DNA of 64,000 bases from Escherichia marmotae. Lineage in GTDB: Bacteria > Pseudomonadota > Gammaproteobacteria > Enterobacterales > Enterobacteriaceae. The stretch is from positions 1,612,001-1,676,000 of the forward strand of contig NZ_CP025979.1 of the NCBI RefSeq assembly GCF_002900365.1, in the 5' to 3' direction. Numbering within the stretch: position 1 is the stretch's first letter; every line of letters begins with the position of its first letter. Under the pieces are notes generated by a model that made no database searches, was not told the DNA's origin, and saw nothing but the letters and a program-made list of their open reading frames with translations. The position numbers and the translations under genes are program-made. Below, piece by piece: positions 37,626-47,238 of this stretch.

Positions 37626-38672
37626 ATGACGCAATTTAATCCCGTTGATCATCCACATCGCCGCTATAACCCGCTCACCGGGCAATGGATTCTGGTTTCA
37701 CCGCATCGCGCAAAGCGCCCCTGGCAGGGGGCGCAGGAAACGCCAGCTAAACAGGTGTTGCCTGCGCACGATCCTGATTGCTTCCTCTGCGCAGGTAATG
37801 TGCGGGTTACAGGCGATAAAAACCCCGATTACACCGGGACTTACGTTTTCACCAATGACTTTGCGGCATTGATGTCTGACACGCCAGATGCACCAGAAAG
37901 CAACGATCCGCTGATGCGTTGCCAGAGCGCACGTGGCACCAGCCGGGTGATCTGCTTTTCACCGGATCACAGTAAAACGCTGCCAGAGTTAAGCGTTGCC
38001 GCGTTGACGGAAATCGTCAAAACCTGGCAGGAACAAACCGCAGAGCTGGGAAAAACGTACCCGTGGGTGCAGGTGTTTGAAAACAAAGGGGCGGCAATGG
38101 GCTGCTCGAACCCGCATCCGCACGGACAGATTTGGGCAAATAGCTTCCTGCCTAACGAAGCTGAGCGCGAAGACCGCCTGCAAAAAGAATATTTCGCCCA
38201 ACAGAAATCCCCCATGCTGGTGGATTATGTCCAGCGTGAACTGGCTGATGGTAGCCGTACCGTTGTTGAAACCGAACACTGGTTAGCCGTGGTGCCTTAC
38301 TGGGCTGCCTGGCCGTTCGAAACGTTGCTGCTGCCCAAAGCCCATGTTCTGCGGATCACCGATTTGACCGACGCCCAGCGCAGCGATCTGGCACTGGCGT
38401 TGAAAAAGCTGACCAGTCGTTATGACAATCTTTTCCAGTGCTCCTTCCCTTACTCGATGGGCTGGCACGGTGCGCCGTTTAATGGCGAAGAGAACCAACA
38501 CTGGCAGTTGCACGCGCACTTTTATCCACCTCTGTTACGCTCTGCCACCGTGCGTAAATTTATGGTCGGTTATGAAATGCTGGCAGAAACCCAGCGAGAC
38601 CTGACAGCAGAACAGGCAGCAGAGCGTTTGCGTGCAGTCAGCGATATCCATTTTCGCGAATCCGGAGTGTAA
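37626..38672 (+). CDS. galT: Galactose-1-phosphate uridylyltransferase
   Basis: The 348-residue Leloir enzyme exchanges UMP between UDP-glucose and galactose-1-phosphate. The nucleophile histidine is in NPHPHGQIW (HPH triad), and the zinc region includes CFLCAGNVR. It follows galE by 9 bp. Confidence 0.98.
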   Translation: MTQFNPVDHPHRRYNPLTGQWILVSPHRAKRPWQGAQETPAKQVLPAHDPDCFLCAGNVRVTGDKNPDYTGTYVFTNDFAALMSDTPDAPESNDPLMRCQSARGTSRVICFSPDHSKTLPELSVAALTEIVKTWQEQTAELGKTYPWVQVFENKGAAMGCSNPHPHGQIWANSFLPNEAEREDRLQKEYFAQQKSPMLVDYVQRELADGSRTVVETEHWLAVVPYWAAWPFETLLLPKAHVLRITDLTDAQRSDLALALKKLTSRYDNLFQCSFPYSMGWHGAPFNGEENQHWQLHAHFYPPLLRSATVRKFMVGYEMLAETQRDLTAEQAAERLRAVSDIHFRESGV

Positions 38673-38675
38673 GAA

Positions 38676-39824
38676 ATGAGTCTGAAAGAAAAAACACAAT
38701 CTCTGTTTGCCAACGCATTTGGCTACCCTGCCACTCATACCATTCAGGCGCCTGGCCGCGTGAATCTAATTGGCGAACACACCGACTACAACGATGGTTT
38801 TGTTCTGCCCTGCGCGATTGATTATCAAACGGTAATTAGCTGTGCGCCGCGTGATGATCGCAAAGTACGCGTTATGGCTGCCGATTATGAAAATCAGATT
38901 GACGAGTTTTCCCTTGATGCGCCCATTGTCGCGCATGACAGCTACCAATGGGCCAACTATGTCCGTGGCGTGGTGAAACATCTGCAACTGCGCAATAACA
39001 GCTTTGGTGGCGTGGACATGGTGATCAGCGGCAACGTGCCGCAGGGTGCCGGGTTAAGTTCTTCCGCTTCGCTGGAAGTCGCAGTCGGTACTGTATTGCA
39101 ACAGCTTTACCATCTGCCGCTGGACGGCGCACAAATCGCGCTTAACGGTCAGGAAGCTGAAAACCAGTTTGTGGGCTGTAACTGCGGGATCATGGATCAG
39201 TTGATTTCCGCTCTGGGCAAGAAAGATCATGCATTATTGCTCGACTGCCGCTCACTGGGGACTAAAGCTGTTTCCATGCCGAAAGGTGTGGCGGTGGTGA
39301 TTATCAACAGTAACTTCAAACGCACTCTGGTCGGCAGCGAATACAACACCCGCCGTGAACAGTGTGAAACCGGTGCGCGTTTCTTCCAACAGCCAGCCCT
39401 GCGCGATGTCACCATTGAAGAGTTCAACGCCGTAGCGCATGAACTGGATCCGATCGTCGCAAAACGCGTGCGTCACGTTCTGACCGAAAACGCCCGTACC
39501 GTTGAAGCTGCCAACGCGCTGGAGCAAGGCGACCTGAAACGTATGGGTGAGTTGATGGCGGAGTCTCATGCCTCTATGCGCGATGACTTCGAAATCACCG
39601 TACCGCAAATTGATACCCTGGTAGAAATCGTAAAAGCAGTGATTGGCGACAAAGGGGGCGTGCGCATGACCGGTGGTGGGTTTGGCGGCTGTATTGTTGC
39701 GCTGATCCCGGAAGAACTGGTGCCTGCAGTACAGCACGCTGTTGCTGAACAATATGAAGCAAAAACAGGCATTAAAGAGACTTTTTACGTGTGTAAACCA
39801 TCACAAGGAGCAGGACAGTGCTGA
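38676..39824 (+). CDS. galK: Galactokinase
   Basis: The 382-residue GHMP kinase phosphorylates galactose. Signature GRVNLIGEHTDYNDG near the N-terminus binds galactose, GAGLSSSASLEVA binds ATP, and TGGGFGGC is the third motif. It lies 3 bp after galT and overlaps galM by 7 bp. Confidence 0.98.
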   Translation: MSLKEKTQSLFANAFGYPATHTIQAPGRVNLIGEHTDYNDGFVLPCAIDYQTVISCAPRDDRKVRVMAADYENQIDEFSLDAPIVAHDSYQWANYVRGVVKHLQLRNNSFGGVDMVISGNVPQGAGLSSSASLEVAVGTVLQQLYHLPLDGAQIALNGQEAENQFVGCNCGIMDQLISALGKKDHALLLDCRSLGTKAVSMPKGVAVVIINSNFKRTLVGSEYNTRREQCETGARFFQQPALRDVTIEEFNAVAHELDPIVAKRVRHVLTENARTVEAANALEQGDLKRMGELMAESHASMRDDFEITVPQIDTLVEIVKAVIGDKGGVRMTGGGFGGCIVALIPEELVPAVQHAVAEQYEAKTGIKETFYVCKPSQGAGQC

Positions 39825-40858
39825 ATGAAACTCCCGCACTGGCACCCGATGGTCAGCCGTACCGACTGTTAACTTTGCGTAACAACGCAGGGATGGTAGT
39901 CACGCTGATGGACTGGGGTGCAACTTTACTTTCCGCCCGTATTCCGCTTTCCGATGGCAGCGTCCGCGAGGCGCTGCTCGGCTGTGCCAGCCCGGAATGC
40001 TATCAGGATCAGGCCGCATTTCTGGGGGCCTCTATTGGTCGCTATGCCAACCGTATCGCCAATAGCCGTTATACCTTTGACGACGAAACTGTAACGCTGT
40101 TGCCAAGTCAGGGTGTCAACCAGCTACACGGCGGCCCGGAAGGATTCGATAAACGTCGCTGGCAGATTGTAAATCAGAACGATCGTCAGGTGCTGTTTGC
40201 CCTGACTTCAGAAGATGGCGATCAGGGCTTTCCGGGTAATCTCGGCGCGACGGTGCAGTATCGTCTGACCGATGATAACCGTATCTCTATCACCTATCGC
40301 GCCACGGTTGATAAACCTTGCCCGGTGAATATGACTAACCACGTCTATTTCAACCTCGACGGTGAACAGTCTGACGTGCGTAATCACAAGCTGCAGATTC
40401 TGGCTGACGAATATCTGCCGGTAGATGAAAGCGGTATTCCGCACGACGGACTGAAATCTGTTGCCGGTACGTCTTTTGATTTCCGCAGCGCCAAAATCAT
40501 CGCCAGTGAGTTTCTTGCCGACGAAGATCAGCGCAAAGTGAAAGGTTACGATCACGCGTTCTTGTTGCAGGCCAAAGGCGATGGCAAGAAAGTGGCAGCG
40601 CATGTCTGGTCAGCAGATGAGAAATTGCAGCTTAAGGTCTACACCACCGCTCCGGCTTTGCAATTTTACTCCGGCAACTTCCTTGGTGGCACACCCTCAC
40701 GGGGAACAGAACCTTACGCCGACTGGCAAGGTCTGGCGCTGGAAAGCGAGTTTTTGCCGGACAGCCCGAACCATCCTGAATGGCCGCAGCCGGACTGTTT
40801 CTTACGCCCAGGCGAAGAGTATTCCAGCCAGACGGAATATCAGTTTATTGCACAGTGA
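39818..40858 (+). CDS. galM: Galactose mutarotase (aldose 1-epimerase)
   Basis: The 346-residue enzyme interconverts alpha and beta galactose. Catalytic regions NQLHGGPEGFD, VNMTNHVYFNL and ALESEFLPDSPNHP contain the expected histidines and glutamate. The GTG start at 39818 overlaps galK. Last gene of the operon, followed by a terminator. Confidence 0.97.
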   Translation: MLNETPALAPDGQPYRLLTLRNNAGMVVTLMDWGATLLSARIPLSDGSVREALLGCASPECYQDQAAFLGASIGRYANRIANSRYTFDDETVTLLPSQGVNQLHGGPEGFDKRRWQIVNQNDRQVLFALTSEDGDQGFPGNLGATVQYRLTDDNRISITYRATVDKPCPVNMTNHVYFNLDGEQSDVRNHKLQILADEYLPVDESGIPHDGLKSVAGTSFDFRSAKIIASEFLADEDQRKVKGYDHAFLLQAKGDGKKVAAHVWSADEKLQLKVYTTAPALQFYSGNFLGGTPSRGTEPYADWQGLALESEFLPDSPNHPEWPQPDCFLRPGEEYSSQTEYQFIAQ

Positions 40859-40862
40859 CTTC

Positions 40863-40888
40863 AAGCCCTCAATATGAGGGCTTTCTCA
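40863..40888 (+). terminator. galETKM terminator
   Basis: AAGCCCTC and GAGGGCTT form an 8-bp stem with a 5-base loop, followed by a short T-rich stretch, 4 bp after the galM stop. Confidence 0.85.
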
Positions 40889-41014
40889 TCGTATCGTTCA
40901 TCTTGCCAGCAAATGAAGACATATTTGCAACTCAATATTCACAACAACCTTACACTGCGACACTATTTTCGCTATGGTTATGCGTAAGCATTGCTGTTGT
41001 TATCCCACGGCAAT

Positions 41015-41035
41015 ATAATGAGAATTATTATCATT
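41015..41035 (+). promoter_or_regulatory. Fur box upstream of gpmA
   Basis: ATAATGAGAATTATTATCATT matches the Fur consensus GATAATGATAATCATTATC in most positions, including overlapping hexamers. It lies 25 bp before the gpmA start. E. coli gpmA is reported as Fur-regulated. Confidence 0.8.
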
Positions 41036-41060
41036 AAATAATGATTTGAGGAGTAAGTAT

Positions 41061-41813
41061 ATGGCTGTAACTAAGCTGGTTCTGGTTCGTCATGGCGAAA
41101 GCCAGTGGAATAAAGAAAACCGTTTCACCGGTTGGTACGACGTGGATCTGTCTGAGAAAGGCGTAAGCGAAGCAAAAGCAGCAGGCAAGCTGCTGAAAGA
41201 GGAAGGTTACAGCTTTGACTTTGCTTACACCTCTGTGCTGAAGCGCGCTATCCATACTCTGTGGAATGTGCTGGACGAACTGGATCAGGCATGGCTGCCC
41301 GTTGAGAAATCCTGGAAACTGAACGAACGTCACTACGGTGCGTTGCAGGGTCTGAACAAAGCGGAAACCGCTGAAAAATATGGCGACGAGCAGGTGAAAC
41401 AGTGGCGTCGTGGTTTTGCGGTAACTCCGCCGGAACTGACTAAAGATGATGAGCGTTATCCGGGCCACGATCCGCGTTACGCTAAACTGAGCGAAAAAGA
41501 GCTGCCGCTGACGGAAAGCCTGGCGCTGACCATTGACCGCGTGATCCCTTACTGGAATGAAACCATTCTGCCACGCATGAAGAGCGGTGAGCGCGTGATC
41601 ATCGCGGCACATGGTAACTCCCTGCGTGCGCTGGTGAAATATCTCGATAACATGAGTGAAGAAGAGATCCTTGAGCTGAATATCCCGACTGGCGTACCGC
41701 TGGTGTATGAGTTTGACGAAAACTTCAAACCTCTGAAACGTTATTACCTGGGTAATGCTGACGAGATCGCGGCGAAAGCAGCGGCCGTTGCGAACCAGGG
41801 TAAAGCAAAGTAA
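41061..41813 (+). CDS. gpmA: 2,3-bisphosphoglycerate-dependent phosphoglycerate mutase
   Basis: The 250-residue glycolytic enzyme interconverts 3- and 2-phosphoglycerate. The phosphohistidine is H11 in LVRHGES, and the second catalytic histidine is in [10 protein letters not shown]. The start at 41061 has GAGGAG upstream. Codon use appears strongly biased, as expected for a highly expressed gene. Confidence 0.98.
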
Positions 41814-41836
41814 GCGTAATCCGTTGAAAAAATGAG

Positions 41837-41868
41837 AAAGCCGACTGCAAGTGAGTCGGCTTTTTTTG
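41837..41868 (+). terminator. gpmA terminator
   Basis: AAAGCCGACT and AGTCGGCTTT form a 10-bp stem, followed by an uninterrupted T-run. A strong Rho-independent terminator. Confidence 0.93.
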
Positions 41869-41908
41869 TTTTTGCACAAGGCGTACGTAACTGACAACGG
41901 AGCACATT

Positions 41909-41943
41909 GCCTGATGCGACGCTACGCGTCTTATCAGGCCTAC
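41909..41943 (-). repeat. REP element
   Basis: GCCTGATGCGACGC followed by GCGTCTTATCAGGCCTAC forms a REP palindrome between the convergent gpmA and aroG. Confidence 0.8.
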
Positions 41944-41985
41944 AAACGTACAGTCATGGCAATTCGCAGGTCGGGACTATAAACC

Positions 41986-43038
41986 TTATCCGCGACGTGC
42001 TTTTACGGCGTTCGCCAGTTGACGTAACAGAGAGTCGGTATCTTCCCAGCCAATGCAGGCATCGGTGATGCTCTTGCCATAGGCCAGCGGCTCACCGCTT
42101 TCCAGACTCTGGTTCCCTTCAACCAGGTGACTTTCCACCATCACGCCAATAATGGCATTTTCACCACCGGCAATCTGCTGGCAAACGTCAGCGCAAACTT
42201 CCATCTGCTTTTTGAATTGTTTGGACGAATTTGCATGGCTGAAATCAATCATCACCTGCGCCGGTAAACCCGCTTTTTTCAGCCCTTCTTTCACTTCAGC
42301 AACGTGTTTCGCACTGTAGTTAGGCTCTTTACCGCCGCGCAGAATGATATGGCAATCGCCGTTACCGCTGGTATTCACAATTGCCGAATGACCCCATTTG
42401 GTCACTGACAGGAAGCAGTGCGGCGCACCAGCAGCATTAATGGCATCAATAGCCACTTTAATCGTGCCATCGGTGCCATTTTTGAATCCTACCGGGCAAG
42501 AAAGACCAGACGCCAGTTCACGGTGAACCTGCGATTCGGTTGTACGTGCGCCAATTGCGCCCCAACTCATCAGGTCGGCCAGATACTGCGGGGTGATCAT
42601 ATCGAGAAACTCACCTGCTGCTGGCAGGCCACTATCGTTAATGTCGAGCAGCAATTTACGAGCAATGCGCAAACCGTCGTTGATCTGGAAACTGTTATCC
42701 ATATGCGGATCGTTGATCAACCCTTTCCAACCCACTGTCGTACGCGGCTTTTCAAAATAGACACGCATGACGATTTCCAGCTCGTCTTTCAGCTCTTCAC
42801 GCAGCGCCAGCAAGCGGGTTGCATACTCTTTAGCGGCTACAGGATCATGAATCGAACAAGGGCCAATCACCACTAACAGGCGATCATCATTACCTTTCAG
42901 GATCTTGTGGATCGCTTTACGGGCATGGGCAACCGTATTCGCGGCATTTTCGGTAGCGGGGAATTTTTCCAGCAATGCGACAGGCGGAAGTAACTCTTTG
43001 ATTTCTTTGATGCGTAAATCGTCGTTCTGATAATTCAT
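41986..43038 (-). CDS. aroG: 3-deoxy-7-phosphoheptulonate synthase, Phe-sensitive
   Basis: The 350-residue DAHP synthase condenses PEP and erythrose 4-phosphate in the first shikimate step. Blocks VVIGPCSIHDP, GARTTESQVHRELASGLSCPVGFKNGTDG and MIDFSHANSSK carry the metal and PEP ligands. The N-terminus (MNYQNDDLRIKEIKELLPP) is that of the Phe-regulated isozyme. A TyrR box lies upstream. Confidence 0.98.
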   Translation of the reverse strand: MNYQNDDLRIKEIKELLPPVALLEKFPATENAANTVAHARKAIHKILKGNDDRLLVVIGPCSIHDPVAAKEYATRLLALREELKDELEIVMRVYFEKPRTTVGWKGLINDPHMDNSFQINDGLRIARKLLLDINDSGLPAAGEFLDMITPQYLADLMSWGAIGARTTESQVHRELASGLSCPVGFKNGTDGTIKVAIDAINAAGAPHCFLSVTKWGHSAIVNTSGNGDCHIILRGGKEPNYSAKHVAEVKEGLKKAGLPAQVMIDFSHANSSKQFKKQMEVCADVCQQIAGGENAIIGVMVESHLVEGNQSLESGEPLAYGKSITDACIGWEDTDSLLRQLANAVKARRG

Positions 43039-43353
43039 GTCTGTTCCAGTGTTGCCATACTTAATTTAGTGAATGCAATAGTTCCAATCTATATCTTCCG
43101 TCAGAATGTGTAAACGGGGTTTTACACTATGAACGGAATAATCCTGGAATTAGCAAGAAAAACGCCAGATTGTCGCGAAAAACGAGATCTCACCTACAAT
43201 TTCTAACTGTAACTTCTTTGTTTATTAATTTTTTCAAGATTCTCTGCTGGATTTATTCTTCTGGCTGAAATCTTAAACCATTGCCTGACAATCACCTGCA
43301 AATGCACTGTTGGAAGAGGTTATCCGACATAACGACCATAACAGGAGCATCGT
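43039..43353. promoter_or_regulatory. Intergenic region aroG-ybgS
   Basis: The 315-bp gap between the divergent genes holds the aroG promoter with its TyrR box and the ybgS promoter with AGGAG 8 bp before its ATG. Nothing else is recognised. Confidence 0.5.
43109..43126 (-). promoter_or_regulatory. TyrR box of aroG
   Basis: TGTAAA-CGGGGT-TTTACA is a perfect match to the strong TyrR box pattern TGTAAA-N6-TTTACA, 71 bp upstream of the aroG start. TyrR with phenylalanine represses aroG. Confidence 0.9.
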
Positions 43354-43734
43354 ATGAAAATGACAAAACTGGCCACTCTATTTCTGACTGCCACTCTTAG
43401 TCTTGCCAGCGGAGCTGCACTGGCTGCCGATAGCGGCGCGCAAACTAATAACGGCCAGGCAAACGCTGCGGCTGATGCGGGCCAGGTTGCCCCAGATGCC
43501 CGTGAAAATGTCACGCCAAATAACGTCGATAATAGCGGGGTTAATAGCAACTCGGGCGGCACCATGCTGCACCCGAACGGTTCATCAATGGATAATGATG
43601 GCATGACCAAAGATGAAGAGCACAAAAATACGATGTGCAAAGATGGTCGCTGTCCGGACATCAATAAAAAAGTCCAAACCGGTGATGGCATCAACAATGA
43701 TGTCGATACCAAAACCGACGGTACAACACAGTAA
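43354..43734 (+). CDS. ybgS: Periplasmic protein YbgS
   Basis: The 126-residue protein has a signal peptide cleaved after ALA (LASGAALA before ADSGAQ) and a hydrophilic Asn/Asp-rich, low-complexity mature part with a CKDGRC motif whose two cysteines could form a disulfide. Function unknown; old databases call it a homeobox protein without good reason. A terminator follows. Confidence 0.95.
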   Translation: MKMTKLATLFLTATLSLASGAALAADSGAQTNNGQANAAADAGQVAPDARENVTPNNVDNSGVNSNSGGTMLHPNGSSMDNDGMTKDEEHKNTMCKDGRCPDINKKVQTGDGINNDVDTKTDGTTQ

Positions 43735-43754
43735 TCCTGCAATAAAGCCAATAC

Positions 43755-43786
43755 AGGGAGAGCGGAGTCTCTCCCTTTTAATTTTT
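43755..43786 (+). terminator. ybgS terminator
   Basis: AGGGAGA and TCTCCCT form the stem with an 8-base loop, followed by TTTTAATTTTT. Confidence 0.85.
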
Positions 43787-43847
43787 CCCTTCTAAAAGCA
43801 GTATGATGTCATAAAGTTAAGTGAGATTAATTAAGGGATGACTCGTC

Positions 43848-44783
43848 ATGGCGCACTCACACACTTCCGCACATCTGCCAGAAGATAATAATGCTCGTCG
43901 CTTGTTATATGCTTTCGGCGTTACCGCCGGTTTTATGCTGGTTGAAGTTATTGGCGGCTTTCTTTCCGGTTCTCTGGCATTGCTGGCCGATGCGGGTCAT
44001 ATGCTGACCGATACTGCCGCCCTGCTTTTCGCCCTACTTGCCGTTCAATTTTCCCGTCGTCCCCCCACCTTTCGCCATACTTTCGGCTGGCTTCGATTGA
44101 CCACCCTCGCGGCGTTTGTAAATGCCATCGCCCTGGTGGTGATTACTATTTTGATTGTCTGGGAGGCGATAGAACGCTTCCGCACGCCACGTCCGGTTGA
44201 AGGCGGTATGATGATGACTATTGCCGTGGCTGGATTGCTGGCGAATGTGCTTTCTTTCTGGTTGCTGCATCGTGGCAGTGAAGAGAAAAATCTCAATGTA
44301 CGCGCGGCAGCGTTGCATGTCCTGGGGGATCTGCTGGGTTCTGTCGGCGCTATCATCGCGGCGTTGATTATTATCTGGACCGGCTGGACGCCTGCTGACC
44401 CTATTCTTTCCATTCTCGTTTCACTTCTGGTTCTGCGCAGTGCCTGGCGATTATTGAAAGACAGCGTGAATGAATTACTTGAAGGTGCGCCGGTTTCGCT
44501 GGATATCGCTGAACTGAAGCGCCGCATGTGCCGGGAAATCCCGGAAGTGCGCAATGTGCATCATGTACACGTGTGGATGGTGGGCGAGAAGCCAGTAATG
44601 ACGCTGCATGTGCAGGTGATCCCGCCACACGATCACGACGCATTGTTGGACAAGATCCAACACTATCTGATGGACAACTATCAGATTGAGCACGCCACGA
44701 TTCAGATGGAATATCAGCCTTGTCATGGGCCGGATTGCCACCTTAATCAAGGGGTTTCCGGCCATTCACATCATCACCATTAA
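43848..44783 (+). CDS. zitB: Zinc transporter ZitB (CDF family)
   Basis: The 311-residue cation diffusion facilitator exports zinc by proton antiport. It has six membrane segments with metal-site motifs LLADAGHMLTDT and LHVLGDLLGS, a C-terminal cytoplasmic domain (VRNVHHVHVWMVGEKP) and His-rich ends (HSHTSAH, HSHHHH). The 3' end overlaps convergent pnuC by 4 bp. Confidence 0.96.
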   Translation: MAHSHTSAHLPEDNNARRLLYAFGVTAGFMLVEVIGGFLSGSLALLADAGHMLTDTAALLFALLAVQFSRRPPTFRHTFGWLRLTTLAAFVNAIALVVITILIVWEAIERFRTPRPVEGGMMMTIAVAGLLANVLSFWLLHRGSEEKNLNVRAAALHVLGDLLGSVGAIIAALIIIWTGWTPADPILSILVSLLVLRSAWRLLKDSVNELLEGAPVSLDIAELKRRMCREIPEVRNVHHVHVWMVGEKPVMTLHVQVIPPHDHDALLDKIQHYLMDNYQIEHATIQMEYQPCHGPDCHLNQGVSGHSHHHH

Positions 44784-45499
44784 TGAGACAGCGCGCGTGA
44801 ACCTCTTTCGCGTGCGCTGTTTATCCACATCCGGCTGCCGTTCAGGGCAATAAAGGTCAGGATCAGATACTCCAGCGACATGGCATAAACCCCCTGCAAG
44901 GCGAAAATCACCACGCTGATCACGTTAATAATGACCCACAGTAACCAGTTTTCGACGTATTTACGTGTCATCAGGATCATTGCCACGATGGAGAGTACCA
45001 TCATGCAGGAATCCCAGAATGGGAAGGCGTCTGGTTGCAATTCTGGCATAGCCACTTGTAGACCCAACGCTTGCATAATCATTACCGCCACGCGGGTCAG
45101 GAACGCAAATACCGGGTTGATAAATACCGTCATCAGACCAATGGCAACGACGCAAACAACCAACCAGGTTAATGCCTTCGGCAGTGGCAGCCAGCGAATT
45201 TTCAACTCGGCTTCATGCTGACTGGTTTGTCGCGACCAGGCATACCAGCCATAAATGTTAGCGGCAAAGAAAAATACCTGCAGCAGTAAGCTGGCATACA
45301 ATTGAATCTGAAAGAAAATAATGCCAAACAAGGTAACGTTGATCAGACCAAAAAAGTAGTTGCTGATCTTCTCCAGGCTGGCAAGACCAATACACAGTAA
45401 CCCAGCGATCGTCCCTACCGCTTCGATCCATGAGAGATCGTAACCGCCAGCACCGATCGGTATATGAACCAGAATGTTCTGTGTGCTAAAAAAATCCAT
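44780..45499 (-). CDS. pnuC: Nicotinamide riboside transporter PnuC
   Basis: The 239-residue inner membrane facilitator has about seven hydrophobic helices and the WY..W motif region NIYGWYAWSR that binds nicotinamide riboside. The start at 45497-45499 (MDFFSTQNILVHIPIG) follows GGAGG; a 7-codon extension upstream is unlikely. It forms an operon with nadA, 37 bp upstream. Confidence 0.96.
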   Translation of the reverse strand: MDFFSTQNILVHIPIGAGGYDLSWIEAVGTIAGLLCIGLASLEKISNYFFGLINVTLFGIIFFQIQLYASLLLQVFFFAANIYGWYAWSRQTSQHEAELKIRWLPLPKALTWLVVCVVAIGLMTVFINPVFAFLTRVAVMIMQALGLQVAMPELQPDAFPFWDSCMMVLSIVAMILMTRKYVENWLLWVIINVISVVIFALQGVYAMSLEYLILTFIALNGSRMWINSARERGSRALSH

Positions 45500-45536
45500 C
45501 TTTCCTCCAATGCGTAGCATGATGCCTTATTGTCAG

Positions 45537-46580
45537 CTATCCACGTAGTGTAGCCGCAAAATCCAGCATACGGTTGAGCGGCACCAGCGCCCTCTCTCGC
45601 AGCTTTTCATCAACATGAACCTCGTGTTTGCTTCCTCCCTGTTCTAATGCCTCTGCGATGGACTGGAGGCCATTCATGGCCATCCACGGGCAATGCGCAC
45701 AGCTACGGCAGGTTGCACCCTCGCCAGCGGTTGGCGCTTCCAGTAGCTCCTTGTCAGGCACCGCTTGCTGCATTTTGTAGAAGATCCCCCGATCCGTCGC
45801 CACAATAAGCCGTTGATGCGGCAATGTTTTCGCAGCATTGATCAACTGACTTGTGGAACCGACCGCACCGGCCATATCGACAATGGCCTGGGGTGACTCC
45901 GGATGTACCAGTATGGCAGCGTCAGGGTATTGTTTTTGTAAGCGGGTTAACGCCTGAGTCTTAAACTCATCATGAACGATGCAGGCACCTTGCCAGCATA
46001 AGATGTCTGCGCCCGTCTGTTTTTGCACGTAACGCCCCAAATGTTTGTCTGGTGCCCAAATGATTTTTTCCCCCAAACTATCCAGATGATCAATAAGTTC
46101 GACGACAATGCTTGAAGTCACCACCCAATCTGCACGCGCTTTTACCGCAGCAGACGTGTTAGCGTAGACGACGACAGTACGATCGGGATGGGCATCACAA
46201 AATGCGTTAAATTCTTCAATGGGGCACCCGAGATCCAGTGAACATTCGGCCTTAAGTGTGGGCATCAGAATTGTTTTTTCCGGGCTGAGGATTTTGGCGG
46301 TTTCTCCCATAAATCTCACCCCAGCAACTAACAGCGTAGAAGCAGGATGCTTTGCACCAAAGCGCGCCATTTCCAGCGAATCGGAAATGCAGCCGCCGGT
46401 TTCCTCCGCCAGTTGTTGGATTTCAGGGCCGGTGTAGTAGTGGGCGACCATAACCGCATTATGTTCTTTTAGCAGGTGTTTTATTTTCTCGCGGTAATAC
46501 GCTTTTTCATCAATGCTTAACGGCGTCGGCTTTGCTGGGAAAGGATAAATCGCTGCTTCAGGATCAAACATCACGCTCAT
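45537..46580 (-). CDS. nadA: Quinolinate synthase A
   Basis: The 347-residue [4Fe-4S] enzyme condenses iminoaspartate and dihydroxyacetone phosphate in NAD synthesis. Cluster cysteines lie in ECSLDLGCP, WQGACIVHDEF and RSCAHCPWMAMN. It precedes pnuC, so synthesis and salvage of pyridine precursors are coregulated. Confidence 0.98.
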   Translation of the reverse strand: MSVMFDPEAAIYPFPAKPTPLSIDEKAYYREKIKHLLKEHNAVMVAHYYTGPEIQQLAEETGGCISDSLEMARFGAKHPASTLLVAGVRFMGETAKILSPEKTILMPTLKAECSLDLGCPIEEFNAFCDAHPDRTVVVYANTSAAVKARADWVVTSSIVVELIDHLDSLGEKIIWAPDKHLGRYVQKQTGADILCWQGACIVHDEFKTQALTRLQKQYPDAAILVHPESPQAIVDMAGAVGSTSQLINAAKTLPHQRLIVATDRGIFYKMQQAVPDKELLEAPTAGEGATCRSCAHCPWMAMNGLQSIAEALEQGGSKHEVHVDEKLRERALVPLNRMLDFAATLRG

Positions 46581-46652
46581 CTTGCTATCTCGTTTTGCAG
46601 ACTTAACATTTAAACCGATATGAAGCGTGATATCGCTATTACCGATTTCATT

Positions 46653-46670
46653 TGTTTTATATGCTAAACA
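46653..46670 (-). promoter_or_regulatory. NadR box upstream of nadA
   Basis: TGTTTT-ATATGC-TAAACA matches the NadR operator TGTTTA-N6-TAAACA with one mismatch, 73 bp before nadA. NadR represses nadA-pnuC when NAD is plentiful. Confidence 0.8.
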
Positions 46671-46719
46671 AGATAACCGAATGGCAGGGAAAAGTCACAA
46701 GAATTACGTACGTGATATT

Positions 46720-46750
46720 GGATGCAACGCCTTGCGCTTATCCGACCTAC
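46720..46750 (-). repeat. REP-like element
   Basis: GGATGCAACGC followed by GCGCTTATCCGACCTAC resembles one REP unit, between nadA and the tRNA cluster. Confidence 0.6.
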
Positions 46751-46815
46751 ATAAGGTTATTCACTCATCAAGCGTGGGAACTTACGAATTAAAATCGAGG
46801 GATGTTAAGATAGCA

Positions 46816-46840
46816 AAAAGGCACCTTTAGGGTGCCTTTT
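46816..46840 (-). terminator. Terminator of the Lys/Val tRNA operon
   Basis: AAAAGGCACC and GGTGCCTTTT form a perfect 10-bp stem with a 5-base loop just downstream of the last tRNA on the minus strand, followed by TTTTTGC. Confidence 0.92.
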
Positions 46841-46845
46841 CACAT

Positions 46846-46921
46846 TGGTGGGTCGTGCAGGATTCGAACCTGCGACCAATTGATTAAAAGTCAACTGCTC
46901 TACCAACTGAGCTAACGACCC
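46846..46921 (-). tRNA. tRNA-Lys (TTT)
   Basis: The 76-nt minus-strand sequence begins GGGTCGTTAGCTCAG, has the anticodon stem-loop TTGACTTTTAATCAA with TTT, T-arm GGTTCGAATCC and encoded CCA. It is identical to the other Lys copies here. Last in the cluster; corresponds to lysZ or lysQ of K-12. Confidence 0.98.
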
Positions 46922-46954
46922 CTTGCGGGATTATACTGCTTTAATCATTCAGGA

Positions 46955-47030
46955 TGGTGGGTCGTGCAGGATTCGAACCTGCGACCAATTGATTAAAAGT
47001 CAACTGCTCTACCAACTGAGCTAACGACCC
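46955..47030 (-). tRNA. lysY: tRNA-Lys (TTT)
   Basis: The 76-nt gene is identical to the neighbouring Lys copy, with anticodon TTT and encoded CCA. The spacer after it (46922-46954) is 33 bp. Confidence 0.97.
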
Positions 47031-47033
47031 GAG

Positions 47034-47109
47034 TGGTGGGTGATGACGGGATCGAACCGCCGACCCCCTCCTTGTAAGGGAGGTGCTCTCCCAGCTGAGC
47101 TAATCACCC
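47034..47109 (-). tRNA. valZ: tRNA-Val (TAC)
   Basis: The 76-nt minus-strand gene begins GGGTGATTAGCTCAG, with anticodon stem-loop CCTCCCTTACAAGGAGG (anticodon TAC) and ending CACCCACCA. Only 3 bp separate it from the next Lys gene. Confidence 0.98.
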
Positions 47110-47160
47110 GATACTGCGCTGGATACTACTAACTGTTTCCACCTAACCCACCATAATTAG

Positions 47161-47236
47161 TGGTGGGTCGTGCAGGATTCGAACCTGCGACCAATTGATT
47201 AAAAGTCAACTGCTCTACCAACTGAGCTAACGACCC
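47161..47236 (-). tRNA. lysW: tRNA-Lys (TTT)
   Basis: This is a 76-nt gene identical to the other Lys copies, 51 bp upstream of the Val gene at 47034-47109 in transcription order. Confidence 0.97.
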
Positions 47237-47238
47237 GG